A stretch of DNA of 16,329 nucleotides from an uncultured Clostridium sp. (GTDB taxonomy: Bacteria > Bacillota > Clostridia > TANB77 > CAG-508), in assembly GCA_900553015.1 (NCBI GenBank), contig USBY01000029.1, forward strand, positions 1 to 16,329, given 5' to 3'. A program made the translations under genes and the position numbers. The notes under the pieces are model-generated. The model made no database searches. It saw only the letters and a list, made by a program, of their open reading frames with translations, and was not told where the DNA came from. How positions within the stretch are numbered: position 1 is the first letter of the stretch; each line of letters starts with the position of its first letter. Below are positions 1-8,684 of the stretch, piece after piece.

Positions 1-1845
1 CATTCCTGCAGCTCTTGCCATTTGTGCTAATCTACAAATTGCATCTTCTACATCTTTTGCTGCAACCATCATTAAATCTGCAAGCTCATCTATTATTATT
101 ACTATTTGTGGCAATTTACCTGTTCCACCTTCTTTTTCTATTGCTGCATTATATCCTTTTATGTCTCTTACACCTTTGTTTGCAAAAAGACTATATCTAT
201 TTACCATCTCTTGAACAGCCCATGCTAAAGCTCCTGCAGCCTTTTTTGGATCTGTTACTACTGGAATTAATAAATGTGGAATTCCATTATATACAGATAA
301 TTCAACAACTTTAGGGTCTACCATTAATAGTTTTACTTCATTTGGTTTTGCTTTATACAATATACTTGTAATTAATGTATTTATACAAACACTCTTTCCA
401 GAACCTGTACTTCCAGCTATTAAAACATGTGGCATTTTTGCAACATCTGCAATAACAGCCTCTCCACCAACATTTTTTCCTAATGCTAATGCTAATTTTG
501 ATTTATGATTTACAAATTCTTCTGTTTCTATAATATCTCTTAAATGTACTACTTCATTTTCCTTATTTGGAATTTCTATTCCAACAGCTTGTTTACCAGG
601 AATTGGAGCTTCTATTCTTATGCTCTCTGCTGCTAAACTTAATGCAATATCATCTGCCAGATTTGCAATTTTGTTTACTCTAACACCTTCTGCTGGTTTT
701 ACTTCATATCGTGTTATAGCAGGTCCAACAGAAACATTTTCTACTTTCGCAGATACCCCAAAACTATATAAAGTTTTTTGTAGTTTTGCCGCAGTATCTG
801 TTAATGCCTTTTTTCCACCTTTAAATACTCTTCCTTCGCCTTCACTAAGTAATTCGATTGGTGGGAATTCATAGTTTTCTTCTTCTTCTGTTAAGCCATG
901 TTCTAATACTAATACCTCTTTTGTCTTTTCTTCTTTCTTTTCTTGTTCTTGTTTAAATAAATTTGCTTCTATTTGATTTGGTTTATTTTCTTTTGTTCCT
1001 GTATTACTTTCTTCCTTACCATGATTTAATTTTTTCTTCTTTGGTTCTGTTTCATTTAAATTAATTGTTATTTGCTCTTCTATTGGAATTTCTTCTTTTT
1101 CTTCCTTCTCTTCTGCTTTTTCCTTCTTATTTTTCTTATTCTTTACTTTATCTTTCTTCTTTTCTATTAATACACTTTTTTGGTCTTCTAGCTCTTCTTC
1201 GTCCTCATCATCTTCATCATCGTCTTCATACTCTCTTCTTTCTTTCATTCTTTCGAAGAAGTCTCTAATTATTTCTGCTGGTTTTATTTCAAATAAATTA
1301 ATTAATGTGATTAGTGCAATTCCTACTAATAGTATAATTCCTCCGATTGTTCCTAGTAATTTACATACTGGCATTGCAATTATAGCTCCAATAACTCCCC
1401 CTGCAACATTTTGTGTTCCTAAGTCATAAGCTTCTTCTAAGAAAGTAGAGAAATCAAGATTTATCGACAAAACCCCTTTGTTTATTTCTACAATTACCAT
1501 AGTTGCTGCAATACACACTAAAAATATAATATAATTTACTATTTTTTTACTTAAATATTCTTTGTCATCAACAGCAATCTTAATCGCCATTGCTAATGTT
1601 CCAACAGGTATAATATATTTTATCCATCCCATTATACCTCCAAGCACAGGGCTTAAATGTTCACCAATCCATCCTGACTGTGCATATATCAAAACACAAA
1701 GTAATAAACTTGTTATTATCATTACAACAACTACTAAATTTTTATCTATATTATTTTTCTTCTTTCTTGTTCTTGTAGTACTTCTAGAATTAGTTCTACT
1801 AGTTGATGTTCTTCTAGTACTTTTTGCTCTTCTTGCTTTTGCCAT
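1..1845 (-). CDS. ftsK: DNA translocase FtsK/SpoIIIE family (3' end outside window)
   Basis: ATP-driven DNA pump that moves chromosome DNA through the closing septum. 615 codons are visible from ATG at 1845 (GGAGGG just upstream); the C-terminal end of the motor and any gamma domain lie beyond the left edge. Order: a basic Ser/Thr/Arg-rich N-terminus (about 1-32), then about four hydrophobic segments typical of the FtsK membrane anchor. These include a stretch with SGWIGEHLSPVLGG. A long charged Glu/Lys linker follows, then the motor domain. Walker A is GSTGSGKS at 478-485 (Lys484) and Walker B is VIIIDELADLM with Asp586-Glu587. MVDPK also matches the family. FtsK and SpoIIIE cannot be told apart from this part alone. 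It lies downstream of rsmD and a coiled-coil gene, but a strong hairpin terminator at 1880-1931 separates it from them, so it probably has partly independent expression. Confidence 0.95.
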   Translation of the reverse strand, partial: MAKARRAKSTRRTSTSRTNSRSTTRTRKKKNNIDKNLVVVVMIITSLLLCVLIYAQSGWIGEHLSPVLGGIMGWIKYIIPVGTLAMAIKIAVDDKEYLSKKIVNYIIFLVCIAATMVIVEINKGVLSINLDFSTFLEEAYDLGTQNVAGGVIGAIIAMPVCKLLGTIGGIILLVGIALITLINLFEIKPAEIIRDFFERMKERREYEDDDEDDEDEEELEDQKSVLIEKKKDKVKNKKNKKEKAEEKEEKEEIPIEEQITINLNETEPKKKKLNHGKEESNTGTKENKPNQIEANLFKQEQEKKEEKTKEVLVLEHGLTEEEENYEFPPIELLSEGEGRVFKGGKKALTDTAAKLQKTLYSFGVSAKVENVSVGPAITRYEVKPAEGVRVNKIANLADDIALSLAAESIRIEAPIPGKQAVGIEIPNKENEVVHLRDIIETEEFVNHKSKLALALGKNVGGEAVIADVAKMPHVLIAGSTGSGKSVCINTLITSILYKAKPNEVKLLMVDPKVVELSVYNGIPHLLIPVVTDPKKAAGALAWAVQEMVNRYSLFANKGVRDIKGYNAAIEKEGGTGKLPQIVIIIDELADLMMVAAKDVEDAICRLAQMARAAGM

Positions 1846-1873
1846 TACATTCCCTCCGATTTCTACTATATAC

Positions 1874-1931
1874 AAAAAAAGGTCAGATGTCTGTATCATC
1901 TAGTAAAAAAATACATACCGACCTCTGACTT
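1874..1931 (-). terminator. Intrinsic terminator between the coiled-coil gene and ftsK
   Basis: Read on the minus strand, this is a long imperfect hairpin: 8 bp (1924-1931 with 1880-1887), then 3 bp (1920-1922 with 1889-1891), then 4 bp (1915-1918 with 1893-1896). Single opposed G/A positions separate the helices. The hairpin is followed by seven Ts (1874-1880 on the plus strand). It would end transcripts of the upstream genes, or act as an attenuator in the ftsK leader. Confidence 0.75.
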
Positions 1932-1936
1932 CCAAT

Positions 1937-2374
1937 TTATTTTAATTCTTTTCTATTATTTTGTATAACTTTTAATGCATCTTCTAATGCTGTTTGAATA
2001 CTTCCTAAGACATTATCAGCATATTCTTTTGTTCCTTGTGATATCTCTCTTGACATTTCATTTGCAGTTTCTATTATTTGTGCTTTTTGTTCATATGCTT
2101 TTTTAGTAATTTCATGTTCATCAATCATAGAAATAATTCTTGTTTCTGCCTCTTTTACAATGTCATTCGCTTCTTTTTGAGCTTCAGTTAATATTCTTTG
2201 TCTCTCTTCTTTAATCCATTTTGCTTGTTTTAATTCGTCTGGAAGTTTTAGTCTTATTTCTTTTATAACTTCTAATATAGCTTCCTTATCAACAACTGCT
2301 TTATCTGTAAATGGAAGTTTCTTACTTTGTTCTAGTATTTCCTCTAGGGTCTCTAATAATGTGAAAATCTCCAT
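1937..2374 (-). CDS. Coiled-coil protein resembling ATP synthase b/E-type stalks (clostridial 'ATPase' family)
   Basis: A 145-residue, highly charged, mostly helical protein with no signal peptide or membrane segment. Residues about 50-140 are rich in Glu, Lys, Ala and Gln with heptad-like spacing. An example is the run EAQKEANDIVKEAETR, which resembles the stalk of F-type b or V-type E/H subunits and also DivIVA-type coils. Proteins of this kind are common beside rsmD in Clostridia and are often labelled 'ATPase', although I see no nucleotide-binding motif. The start ATG at 2374 is preceded by AAGGAG that overlaps the rsmD stop, and the gap to rsmD is 4 bases, so the two are co-translated. 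A scaffold role in division or envelope organisation is possible but is only inference. Confidence 0.75.
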   Translation of the reverse strand: MEIFTLLETLEEILEQSKKLPFTDKAVVDKEAILEVIKEIRLKLPDELKQAKWIKEERQRILTEAQKEANDIVKEAETRIISMIDEHEITKKAYEQKAQIIETANEMSREISQGTKEYADNVLGSIQTALEDALKVIQNNRKELK

Positions 2375-2378
2375 TTGT

Positions 2379-2933
2379 CTACTCCTTTCGCATAAATATT
2401 AACCTTGCTCTACCATATTTTCTAGTATCATAAATATTTATACTTGTTTTCAATTTATCAATTTCATCTTTTACTCGTTCTTCTTCATCTGTTTCTGCAA
2501 TAATAATTCCATCTTCTGCTAATAAATTTCTATCATTTATTAACTTAATACTATTGCTAATATAATCGGTATTATATGGTGGATCTATATAAATAAAATC
2601 AAACTTTTCCTGTGTATTATTTAAGAATTTTTCGTAATCTATACACAGAATTTGTACTTTATCTTCTACTCTCATTTTTTGAGTATTTTTATTTATAATT
2701 TGAATGGCTTGTTTATTCTTATCACATAGTATAGCTTTTTTTGCTCCTCTACTTATGCTTTCTAGCCCAACTGCACCACTGCCAGCGAACAAATCTAACA
2801 CAACTGTATCACTTATGTTATTTTGTAAAATATTAAATATCGCTTCTCTAACTTTGTCCAAAGTTGGTCTAGTATTCAAGCCCTCTAAAGTATATAATTT
2901 TGTTCCCCTTGCTAATCCGCCTATAATTCTCAT
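2379..2933 (-). CDS. rsmD: 16S rRNA (guanine(966)-N(2))-methyltransferase RsmD
   Basis: Methylates N2 of G966 (E. coli numbering) in 16S rRNA, using S-adenosylmethionine, during 30S assembly in the cytoplasm. The 184-residue length is normal. It opens with MRIIGG and the RPTLDKVREAIFNIL segment seen in this family. The SAM-binding motif I is DLFAGSG at 47-53 and the N-methyltransferase catalytic motif is DPPY at 117-120. ATG at 2933 follows an AGAGG ribosome site. In many Bacillota coaD follows rsmD; here it is replaced in position by the coiled-coil gene, four bases downstream. A good promoter precedes it (2954-2981). Confidence 0.95.
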   Translation of the reverse strand: MRIIGGLARGTKLYTLEGLNTRPTLDKVREAIFNILQNNISDTVVLDLFAGSGAVGLESISRGAKKAILCDKNKQAIQIINKNTQKMRVEDKVQILCIDYEKFLNNTQEKFDFIYIDPPYNTDYISNSIKLINDRNLLAEDGIIIAETDEEERVKDEIDKLKTSINIYDTRKYGRARLIFMRKE

Positions 2934-2953
2934 AATACCTCTTTACACCATAT

Positions 2954-2981
2954 ATTTTATTAAATATTAAAGATATGTCAA
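2954..2981 (-). promoter_or_regulatory. Promoter of rsmD operon
   Basis: On the minus strand, TTGACA (2976-2981) and TAAAAT (2954-2959) are separated by 16 bases. The -35 is perfect and the -10 matches 5 of 6. It lies about 20 bases upstream of the rsmD start. Confidence 0.65.
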
Positions 2982-3034
2982 TATTATTAATATAATTGTA
3001 ACATACATTTAATAGTTCTGTAATAAAGCCAATA

Positions 3035-3072
3035 AAAGACAAATTTTACAAATAATAGTAAAACTTGTCTTT
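3035..3072 (-). terminator. Terminator after divIVA
   Basis: A 15-bp stem (3035-3049 with 3058-3072) and 8-base loop, starting about 16 bases after the divIVA stop. The single mismatch is a tolerable G-U pair when read as minus-strand RNA, and a T-rich stretch follows, which gives the direction. Confidence 0.8.
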
Positions 3073-3087
3073 AGTTGTGCTATAAAT

Positions 3088-3543
3088 TTATTCTTCTTCT
3101 TTATTTATATCTTTTAATAATTCTAATTGAGATATTAATAAAGCTTCCATTTTAGCTTTATATACATCAAATTGTTTTTTAAGATCGTCTAATTCTTTTT
3201 TCTTCATGTTTATTTCTTGTACTAAACCATCAGCCTCTTTTTGTGCATTTCCTTTTGCATCTTTTACTATTTGTTCTGCTTGTTGTCTTGCTACATTTTT
3301 TACATCTTCTGCTGTTGATTGAGCCATAACTAAAGTACTTTGTATAGTTTCTTCTATATTTTTATAGTGAGCTAAACTTTGTGTTAGTTCATCTATTGTC
3401 TTTTTAGCTTCTGTACTTTCTTTATAAGCTTTTCCATAATCTTTAGTTAATTCATCTAAAAAGTCATCTACTTCTTCTACACTGTAACCATTAACCATTT
3501 GTTTAGAGAACTTTTTATTTTCTATATCTAATGGTGTAAGCAT
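3088..3543 (-). CDS. divIVA: DivIVA domain-containing cell division / polarity protein
   Basis: Coiled-coil protein that binds negatively curved membrane at septa and poles and recruits division or cell-wall factors. The 151-residue protein has the classic N-terminal DivIVA domain: LTPLDIENKKFSKQMVNGYS at about 2-21, then VEEVDDFLDEL. The rest is long coiled coil (about 33-145). It is slightly shorter than B. subtilis DivIVA and ends in acidic residues. ATG at 3543 follows AGGAGG. It lies 72 bases downstream of sepF on the same strand, the usual ylm-cluster partner, but the ylmG/ylmH genes that often sit between them are absent here. A terminator follows at 3035-3072. Confidence 0.92.
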   Translation of the reverse strand: MLTPLDIENKKFSKQMVNGYSVEEVDDFLDELTKDYGKAYKESTEAKKTIDELTQSLAHYKNIEETIQSTLVMAQSTAEDVKNVARQQAEQIVKDAKGNAQKEADGLVQEINMKKKELDDLKKQFDVYKAKMEALLISQLELLKDINKEEE

Positions 3544-3586
3544 ATTGCTACGCCTCCTTTTGTCTATTATTTATTTATTCAACCTT

Positions 3587-3616
3587 AATATAAGCACGAT
3601 TATACGTGCTTATATT
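3587..3616 (-). other. Hairpin between sepF and divIVA
   Basis: A perfect 12-bp inverted repeat (3587-3598 with 3605-3616), 6-base loop, beginning at the last base of the sepF stop codon. No T-tract follows it on the minus strand, so it is unlikely to be an efficient terminator. It may stabilise or separate the sepF and divIVA parts of one mRNA. Confidence 0.6.
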
Positions 3617-4122
3617 TAGTTCTTTGTATTATTTTTTAACCAAGATACTGATAATTTATTTGATATTTCTTCTCTTGCCATTTCATTTGTAATTTCATAA
3701 TTGTAAGGTGCTATTAAGAATATTGAATTTGAAACTTTTTGAATGTGTCCATCTAGAGCAAAAACTCCACCACTAATAAAGTCTACAATTCTTCTAGCAA
3801 CATCTTTATTTACATATTCTAAATTTACAATTACTGATTTTTTCTCTTTTAAAAATTCGCATATTTCTTCTGATTGATCAAATGTTGTAGGTTGTGAAAT
3901 CACCATTTTTATTTGTTGAGTTTGTGGCATAGAAACAACTTTTTCTTTGTTTCTCTTTCCAAAAATTCTTCTATCTTCTATTTCATCATTTTCTTCTTCA
4001 TCATATCCATCATATGTATCGTAATCATTGTTATCATATGTTTTTTCTTCTACTTCTTCTGCGTCTCTTTCTGTATCCATTCCAAATAAATCCCATACTT
4101 TGTTCATTATAGCTCCTGCCAT
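3616..4122 (-). CDS. sepF: Cell division protein SepF
   Basis: Cytoplasmic partner of FtsZ that bundles filaments and tethers them to the membrane. The 168-residue protein has the family plan: an N-terminal amphipathic stretch (MAGAIMNKVWDLFGM) for membrane binding, an acidic Tyr/Asp/Glu-rich linker (about 17-52), and a C-terminal SepF domain (about 70-165). Key segments of that domain are SVIVNLEYVN, RRIVDFISGGVFALDGHIQK and SIFLIAPYN. ATG at 4122 follows AGGAGG. divIVA follows on the same strand and a TTGACA promoter lies upstream (4167-4195). Confidence 0.95.
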   Translation of the reverse strand: MAGAIMNKVWDLFGMDTERDAEEVEEKTYDNNDYDTYDGYDEEENDEIEDRRIFGKRNKEKVVSMPQTQQIKMVISQPTTFDQSEEICEFLKEKKSVIVNLEYVNKDVARRIVDFISGGVFALDGHIQKVSNSIFLIAPYNYEITNEMAREEISNKLSVSWLKNNTKN

Positions 4123-4166
4123 TAAAAAAACCTCCTAATATTTCTCCTTTGTTGGTATTTGCATAT

Positions 4167-4195
4167 AGTATCTAACTTTTTTTAATTATTGTCAA
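4167..4195 (-). promoter_or_regulatory. Promoter of sepF-divIVA
   Basis: On the minus strand, TTGACA (4190-4195) and GATACT (4167-4172) with a 17-base spacer. The -35 is perfect; the -10 matches 4 of 6. Confidence 0.55.
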
Positions 4196-4249
4196 TAGTT
4201 TTTTATCTTTGTAATTTATTTTTAACATTATTGTAATATTGTTGTAATA

Positions 4250-5506
4250 TTACTTTATTTCTGGATTTGCTATTGTTTGTATTTCATCATACATATTTAT
4301 TTTTGTACTAACATTTAATTCTGATGAATTATATCCCATTTCCTTTAGTTCATCAGAACTATAGTTGTCTATTATTGAATAGCTATCATTTTCTTTTTCT
4401 ACTTTTACAAGAACTCTCGTTAAATATCCTGCTCTATTTCTAACTACATATGCTAAATCGTTTTCCTTTATAATGGCTGTGTTAGGTACTTTATATCCTG
4501 AATATTGCCAGAATATAATATCAAACGAAATCTTTCTATTACTTATTAATTTTTCTACATCTTTGCTTATTTTAAAAACAACTAAAACATCATCATCTGT
4601 TTGTTCCATTACATATTCAACACTGCTAGATATTTCATCTCCATTTGATAGACGTAAATTTAATTTATCTCCTTGTTCTATGTCATGTAATTGGTCTTTT
4701 TTTATAATCGTCGCAATGTAACATTCATAATTATTTACAACTTTTCCACATTCAGTATTTGTAGCAACTGTTTGACCTGTTTTTAAATTTAAACCTTCAA
4801 AGAAAGATCTGTTATAACTACTAAAATCATCTGGTGTTAACACCTCTTCTAATCCATCTACTTTATATGATACTACTCCACTCATTGGAGCTTTTATGTA
4901 TTCACTACCAGAGTTTAATTGATTCTCATAATTCTTTCTTTCCTGTATCAAATTATTTAAATAAGAACCTGCCTTACTATTTTCTCCAACAATATTTGTT
5001 TTTTTAAGTATATAGTTTTCTATCTCTTTTTTATATTCAGCAATTTTTTGAATATTATTATTTTTAGAAATTTCTTTCAATCTTAATTCTATTTCTTCAT
5101 CCAATAATTTTATATCACCAGGAAGTATAGATGTAGTATCACTTTTTTGTGCTTCATCTATCTTTTCATCTAGTTCTTGGATTTTTTGTATAAGTTCATC
5201 TTCTCCTGTTGAATAATATCTAAAAATATTTTCGTCTTTTGCACACTTTTCTCCTTCTGCTTTTATCTGAACTATACCATTTTTATAGTTGTTACCTTGC
5301 ACTTTGGTTTCATCTCTTATTATATATCCTTCTGCTTTTATTTCTTCTGAAATAGAACCCTGTTCTACCAAAAATACATCTGTTGGATGTGCAAATAATT
5401 GCCAAGCTGTATACCCAGCATATATTAGCACTGCTACAACTAATATAACTATAAAAACAATTTTTATTTTATTTGTTTTTCTTTTGCCTTCTATTTTTTC
5501 TTTCAA
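4250..5506 (-). CDS. HlyD-like membrane fusion / efflux adaptor protein
   Basis: A 418-residue protein with a short basic N-terminus, one membrane helix (about 13-35) and a large extracytoplasmic part. After the helix comes a HlyD-type barrel or hairpin-domain start (DVFLVEQGSISEEIKAEGYI), then coiled coil (about 90-190). A second barrel half follows: APMSGVVSYKVDGLEE, then a segment around TGQTVATNTECGKVV. In this family such proteins act as adaptors for exporters or as envelope scaffolds; no exporter gene is in the window, so its partner is unknown. Start choice: the frame is open upstream, but a TTG at 5504-5506 follows a perfect GGAGG and overlaps the miaA stop as TTGA. That makes a coupled TTG start much more likely than one further inside miaA. 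It sits between miaA and sepF, a setting that suggests an envelope or division role. Confidence 0.82.
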   Translation of the reverse strand: MKEKIEGKRKTNKIKIVFIVILVVAVLIYAGYTAWQLFAHPTDVFLVEQGSISEEIKAEGYIIRDETKVQGNNYKNGIVQIKAEGEKCAKDENIFRYYSTGEDELIQKIQELDEKIDEAQKSDTTSILPGDIKLLDEEIELRLKEISKNNNIQKIAEYKKEIENYILKKTNIVGENSKAGSYLNNLIQERKNYENQLNSGSEYIKAPMSGVVSYKVDGLEEVLTPDDFSSYNRSFFEGLNLKTGQTVATNTECGKVVNNYECYIATIIKKDQLHDIEQGDKLNLRLSNGDEISSSVEYVMEQTDDDVLVVFKISKDVEKLISNRKISFDIIFWQYSGYKVPNTAIIKENDLAYVVRNRAGYLTRVLVKVEKENDSYSIIDNYSSDELKEMGYNSSELNVSTKINMYDEIQTIANPEIK

Positions 5507-6447
5507 TTTATCTCCTCCAAGATAATTTCTATGTTCTTTTCGATTCCATCTTCTGCATCTAACCAAATCAGTTCTTTTATTGCTTTAAACCATGTAATTT
5601 GCCTTTTAGCATATCTTCTACTTTCTTGTTTTATTTTTTCCACCATTTCTTCATATGTACATTTATTTTCTAAGTATTGGACAACTTCCTTATATCCTAG
5701 CCCCTGCATAGCTGTAGGGAATTCGTTATACTTTTCTTTTATATTTTTAACTTCTTGAATAAGTCCCTGTTCTATCATTTTGTCTACTCTAAGGTTTATT
5801 CTATCATACAATTTACTTCTATCATAATTTATTGCAAATACTTTATAATTATATTTTGATGGTTCTGCTCTTGAAATTTTTTCAAGTTCTGTTTTAGTTT
5901 TTCCTGTTTGATTATATATTTCTAATATCCTTAATATTCTCTTTCTATCATTTGGGCTAATTTTAGAAGTAGCTTCTTTGTCTATTTTTTCTGCTTGTTC
6001 ATATAATTTTTCTAAACCTTCTGTTCTAGCTTTTTCTTCTAAAAATTCTCTGTATTCTTTATCAAATTCTAATTCTGGATAGTTAATATTATATATTAGA
6101 CTATTTATATATAATCCTGTTCCTCCTACTACTATAGGTGTATATCCATTTTTTATTATCTCTTCAATTGCATTTTCTGCATCTGCTTTGAAATCTGCAA
6201 CCGAATATCTCTTATCTGGAGAAACAATATCAATCATATAATGTTTTACACCCTGCATTTCTTCTTTTGTAACTTTAGCTGTTCCAATATCCATATCTTT
6301 ATATATTTGCATAGAATCTGCAGATACAATTTGTCCATTTATTCTTTTTGCAAGTTCTATAGATAATCCAGTTTTTCCTGAAGCAGTTGGTCCTCCTATT
6401 ACTATAACATCTTTTTTTGATATTGCCTCTTCCACTTTTTCCTCCAT
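5503..6447 (-). CDS. miaA: tRNA dimethylallyltransferase MiaA
   Basis: Transfers the dimethylallyl group of DMAPP to N6 of A37 in tRNAs that read UNN codons, improving decoding. The P-loop is GPTASGKT near the N-terminus, followed by SADSMQIYKDMDIGTAK (substrate-binding Asp, and the Asp/Gly/Thr loop). YSVADFK, VVGGTGLYI, NDRKRILRILE and AMQGLGYKE are all family hallmarks, and the C-terminal KRQITWFK motif is intact. ATG at 6447 gives 314 residues and begins one base after the mutL stop. An in-frame TTG at 6462 would add five residues and overlap mutL by 14 bases. Neither has a strong ribosome site, so translation is probably coupled to mutL. The downstream HlyD-like gene overlaps its stop by four bases. 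Confidence 0.93.
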   Translation of the reverse strand: MEEKVEEAISKKDVIVIGGPTASGKTGLSIELAKRINGQIVSADSMQIYKDMDIGTAKVTKEEMQGVKHYMIDIVSPDKRYSVADFKADAENAIEEIIKNGYTPIVVGGTGLYINSLIYNINYPELEFDKEYREFLEEKARTEGLEKLYEQAEKIDKEATSKISPNDRKRILRILEIYNQTGKTKTELEKISRAEPSKYNYKVFAINYDRSKLYDRINLRVDKMIEQGLIQEVKNIKEKYNEFPTAMQGLGYKEVVQYLENKCTYEEMVEKIKQESRRYAKRQITWFKAIKELIWLDAEDGIEKNIEIILEEIN

Positions 6448-6448
6448 C

Positions 6449-8611
6449 TTATTTTCTTTCAAATTTTCTTTCTATTTCATATTTAGACATCTTTATAACC
6501 GTTGGTCTTCCATGTGGACAAGTAAATGGATTTGTTAATTTTAATAATTCATCCATTAAACTTTCTACCTCTTCTTTTGTTAAAACCATATGTGCTTTTA
6601 CAGCTGCTTTACATGCAATCGTTGCTAAAAATTTATTTTCAATTTCTTGTTTTGCAGTTCTAGAAACAGAATTTATTTCATCTAGTGTTTCTAGGAATAA
6701 GTCTCTTGTATTAAGATCTAAACATATACTTGGTGTTCCAGAAATTTTTATAGTATTGTCTCCGAATTCTTCTATTATAAATCCTGCTTTTCTAAACAAT
6801 TCCATATTTTCTTTAGCAATGTCCATTTCTTTATGTGTTAAAGTTATTATGTCTGGTAAAATCATTAATTGTGAATCTTTTTCTTCATCTGAATAAAAAT
6901 TCTTTTTTACCTTTTCAAACATAATTCTTTCATGTGCAGCATGCTGATCCATTATATACATTTCATCATCCATCTCAAAGATAATGTATGTATTAAATAC
7001 TATTCCTATAAATTTATATTGTTGTTTATATTTATAATCATCTTCTAAGTTTTCAAATAAAGTTGTATTGTCTTCTTTTGTAATAGCTTGTGGCTCTTGT
7101 TTTTGATTATCATCTTCTATTTTTGGTGGTTTTGTACCAAAAATTTTAAAATACATTTCGTCAAAACTTTCTTTTTTCTCTTCTTCTTTTATATTATTAT
7201 TTGTTAAATTTTCAATTTGTTTGTCTATCTCTTTACTAGCTTCTTCTAGTTCTTTAATATCTAATTTTTTCTCCTCTTTAGGCTCAGTTACTGTTTCTTC
7301 TGTTTTAACATCATTATTAGGATTTTCTACTTTTGGTTCTGTTTCTACATGTGTAGTTTCTTCTGCTGGTTTAGTTTCAGCTATTGGATTTGTTTCTTTT
7401 TCATTATTAATCTCTACTTTTTCCTCTTCATCCTTTTTTAAAGGATTATAATTTATATCTTGCTTACTCTTTTCTAAATCTTCTTTTATTTTTCTTTGTA
7501 ATTCTAATAAACTATTAAACCTATTATTATTAATTTCTGTTCCTATTTTACTTCTATTTCCAAATAATGAGCTATTTGATATATTAGAGCTTTCCTCTCC
7601 CTTATCTGAATTTTTTATTAAGTCATTTTTTAATAAAGTATCATTTACTGCATGATATACAGACTTAAATATTTTTGACTCATCAGAAAATCTAACTTCT
7701 AATTTTGCTGGATGAACATTTACATCTACTTTTGAAGGATCCATTTCTATATTTAAAATTGAAAATGCATATTTTCCTATTGTAAGTAGTCCTTTAAATC
7801 CTTTTTCTATCGCTCCTGATAAAGTTTTGTCTTTTACATATCTATTGTTTACAAAGAATAATTGGTTTGACCTATTTGACCTTGCTATTTCTGGTTTTCC
7901 TATAACACCTGAAATGTGTATATCTTCATATGTATAATCTACTTTTAACACATTTTCTGCAATATGTTTTCCATATATGCCATATATAACTGCTTGGATA
8001 TCTCCATTTCCAGCTGTTTGTATAATAGTTTTTCCTGTATTAATTAGTTTGAATGCAATGTTTGGATTTACTAATGCAAGTCTTGTAATAGCATCCTCTA
8101 TATAACCTGATTCTGTAAAATCTTTCTTTAAAAATTTATATCTAACTGGTGTATTAAAGAATAAATTTCTTACTGTTATTGATGTTCCTGTTTTACATCC
8201 AATTTCCTCGTGTTCTAATACTTTTCCTGCTTCTACTACTAGTCTTGTTCCTATTTCATCATTTTCTGTTTTTGTTATTAGTTCTACATTTGCAACAGCT
8301 GCAATACTTGCTAAAGCCTCGCCTCTAAACCCCATAGAGTGGATTGTCTCTATATCGCTTGCTTGTCTTATTTTACTTGTTGCATGTCTTTCGAAAGCAA
8401 TTTCTGTATCATCTTTTGCAATTCCTTTACCATTATCTGTTATTCGTATAAAAGATATTCCTCCATTTTTTATTTCTACAGTTATAGCTGTTGCACCTGC
8501 ATCTATTGAGTTTTCTACCATTTCTTTTACTACAGATGCTGGTCTTTCTATAACTTCCCCTGCTGCTATTTTATTTATTGTTAATTCATCTAATAAAACA
8601 ATATTACCCAT
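6449..8611 (-). CDS. mutL: DNA mismatch repair protein MutL (endonuclease type)
   Basis: Matchmaker ATPase and nicking endonuclease of methyl-independent mismatch repair. The 720-residue protein has a GHKL ATPase domain: ENSIDAGA at 33-40, DNGKG at 59-63, RHATSK at 75-80 and GFRGEAL at 94-100. Next come the transducer domain with VDVNVHPAKLEVRF and a long acidic low-complexity linker (about 340-540, rich in Glu, Lys, Thr, Asn). The C-terminal dimerisation/nuclease domain carries the metal-binding endonuclease motif DQHAAHE at 555-561 plus Glu566. ACKAAVKAH and CPHGRP (698-703) complete that site. This is longer than B. subtilis MutL because of the linker. ATG at 8611 follows AAGGAG. mutS is not in the window. 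miaA follows with one base between. Confidence 0.97.
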   Translation of the reverse strand: MGNIVLLDELTINKIAAGEVIERPASVVKEMVENSIDAGATAITVEIKNGGISFIRITDNGKGIAKDDTEIAFERHATSKIRQASDIETIHSMGFRGEALASIAAVANVELITKTENDEIGTRLVVEAGKVLEHEEIGCKTGTSITVRNLFFNTPVRYKFLKKDFTESGYIEDAITRLALVNPNIAFKLINTGKTIIQTAGNGDIQAVIYGIYGKHIAENVLKVDYTYEDIHISGVIGKPEIARSNRSNQLFFVNNRYVKDKTLSGAIEKGFKGLLTIGKYAFSILNIEMDPSKVDVNVHPAKLEVRFSDESKIFKSVYHAVNDTLLKNDLIKNSDKGEESSNISNSSLFGNRSKIGTEINNNRFNSLLELQRKIKEDLEKSKQDINYNPLKKDEEEKVEINNEKETNPIAETKPAEETTHVETEPKVENPNNDVKTEETVTEPKEEKKLDIKELEEASKEIDKQIENLTNNNIKEEEKKESFDEMYFKIFGTKPPKIEDDNQKQEPQAITKEDNTTLFENLEDDYKYKQQYKFIGIVFNTYIIFEMDDEMYIMDQHAAHERIMFEKVKKNFYSDEEKDSQLMILPDIITLTHKEMDIAKENMELFRKAGFIIEEFGDNTIKISGTPSICLDLNTRDLFLETLDEINSVSRTAKQEIENKFLATIACKAAVKAHMVLTKEEVESLMDELLKLTNPFTCPHGRPTVIKMSKYEIERKFERK

Positions 8612-8655
8612 ATATTTTTTCTCCTTTTCCTATATACACTACCATTCTGCCAGAA

Positions 8656-8684
8656 ATTATATCATTATTTTTTTAGTAACACAA
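8656..8684 (-). promoter_or_regulatory. Promoter of mutL-miaA-hlyD operon
   Basis: On the minus strand, an extended -10 (TGATATAAT, hexamer 8656-8661) lies 17 bases from a weak -35, TTGTGT (8679-8684). The perfect TATAAT with the upstream TG makes it credible despite the poor -35. It lies in the gap that also feeds the plus-strand micropeptide genes. Confidence 0.65.

Noticed and set aside
1200..1845. Possible separate gene for the acidic linker region upstream of the FtsK motor
   Set aside because: The frame is continuous from the membrane segments through the linker to the motor; charged linkers are normal in FtsK.
4231..4253. Direct 10-base repeat and 8-bp AT-only hairpin over the HlyD-like stop codon
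   Set aside because: Composed only of A, T and a few Gs, with no T-tract; expected by chance at this composition.
5507..5566. Upstream extension of the HlyD-like gene by 20 residues
   Set aside because: It would lie wholly inside miaA with no ribosome site, and its basic, Trp/Asn-rich sequence does not fit the family. The TTG with GGAGG is far better.
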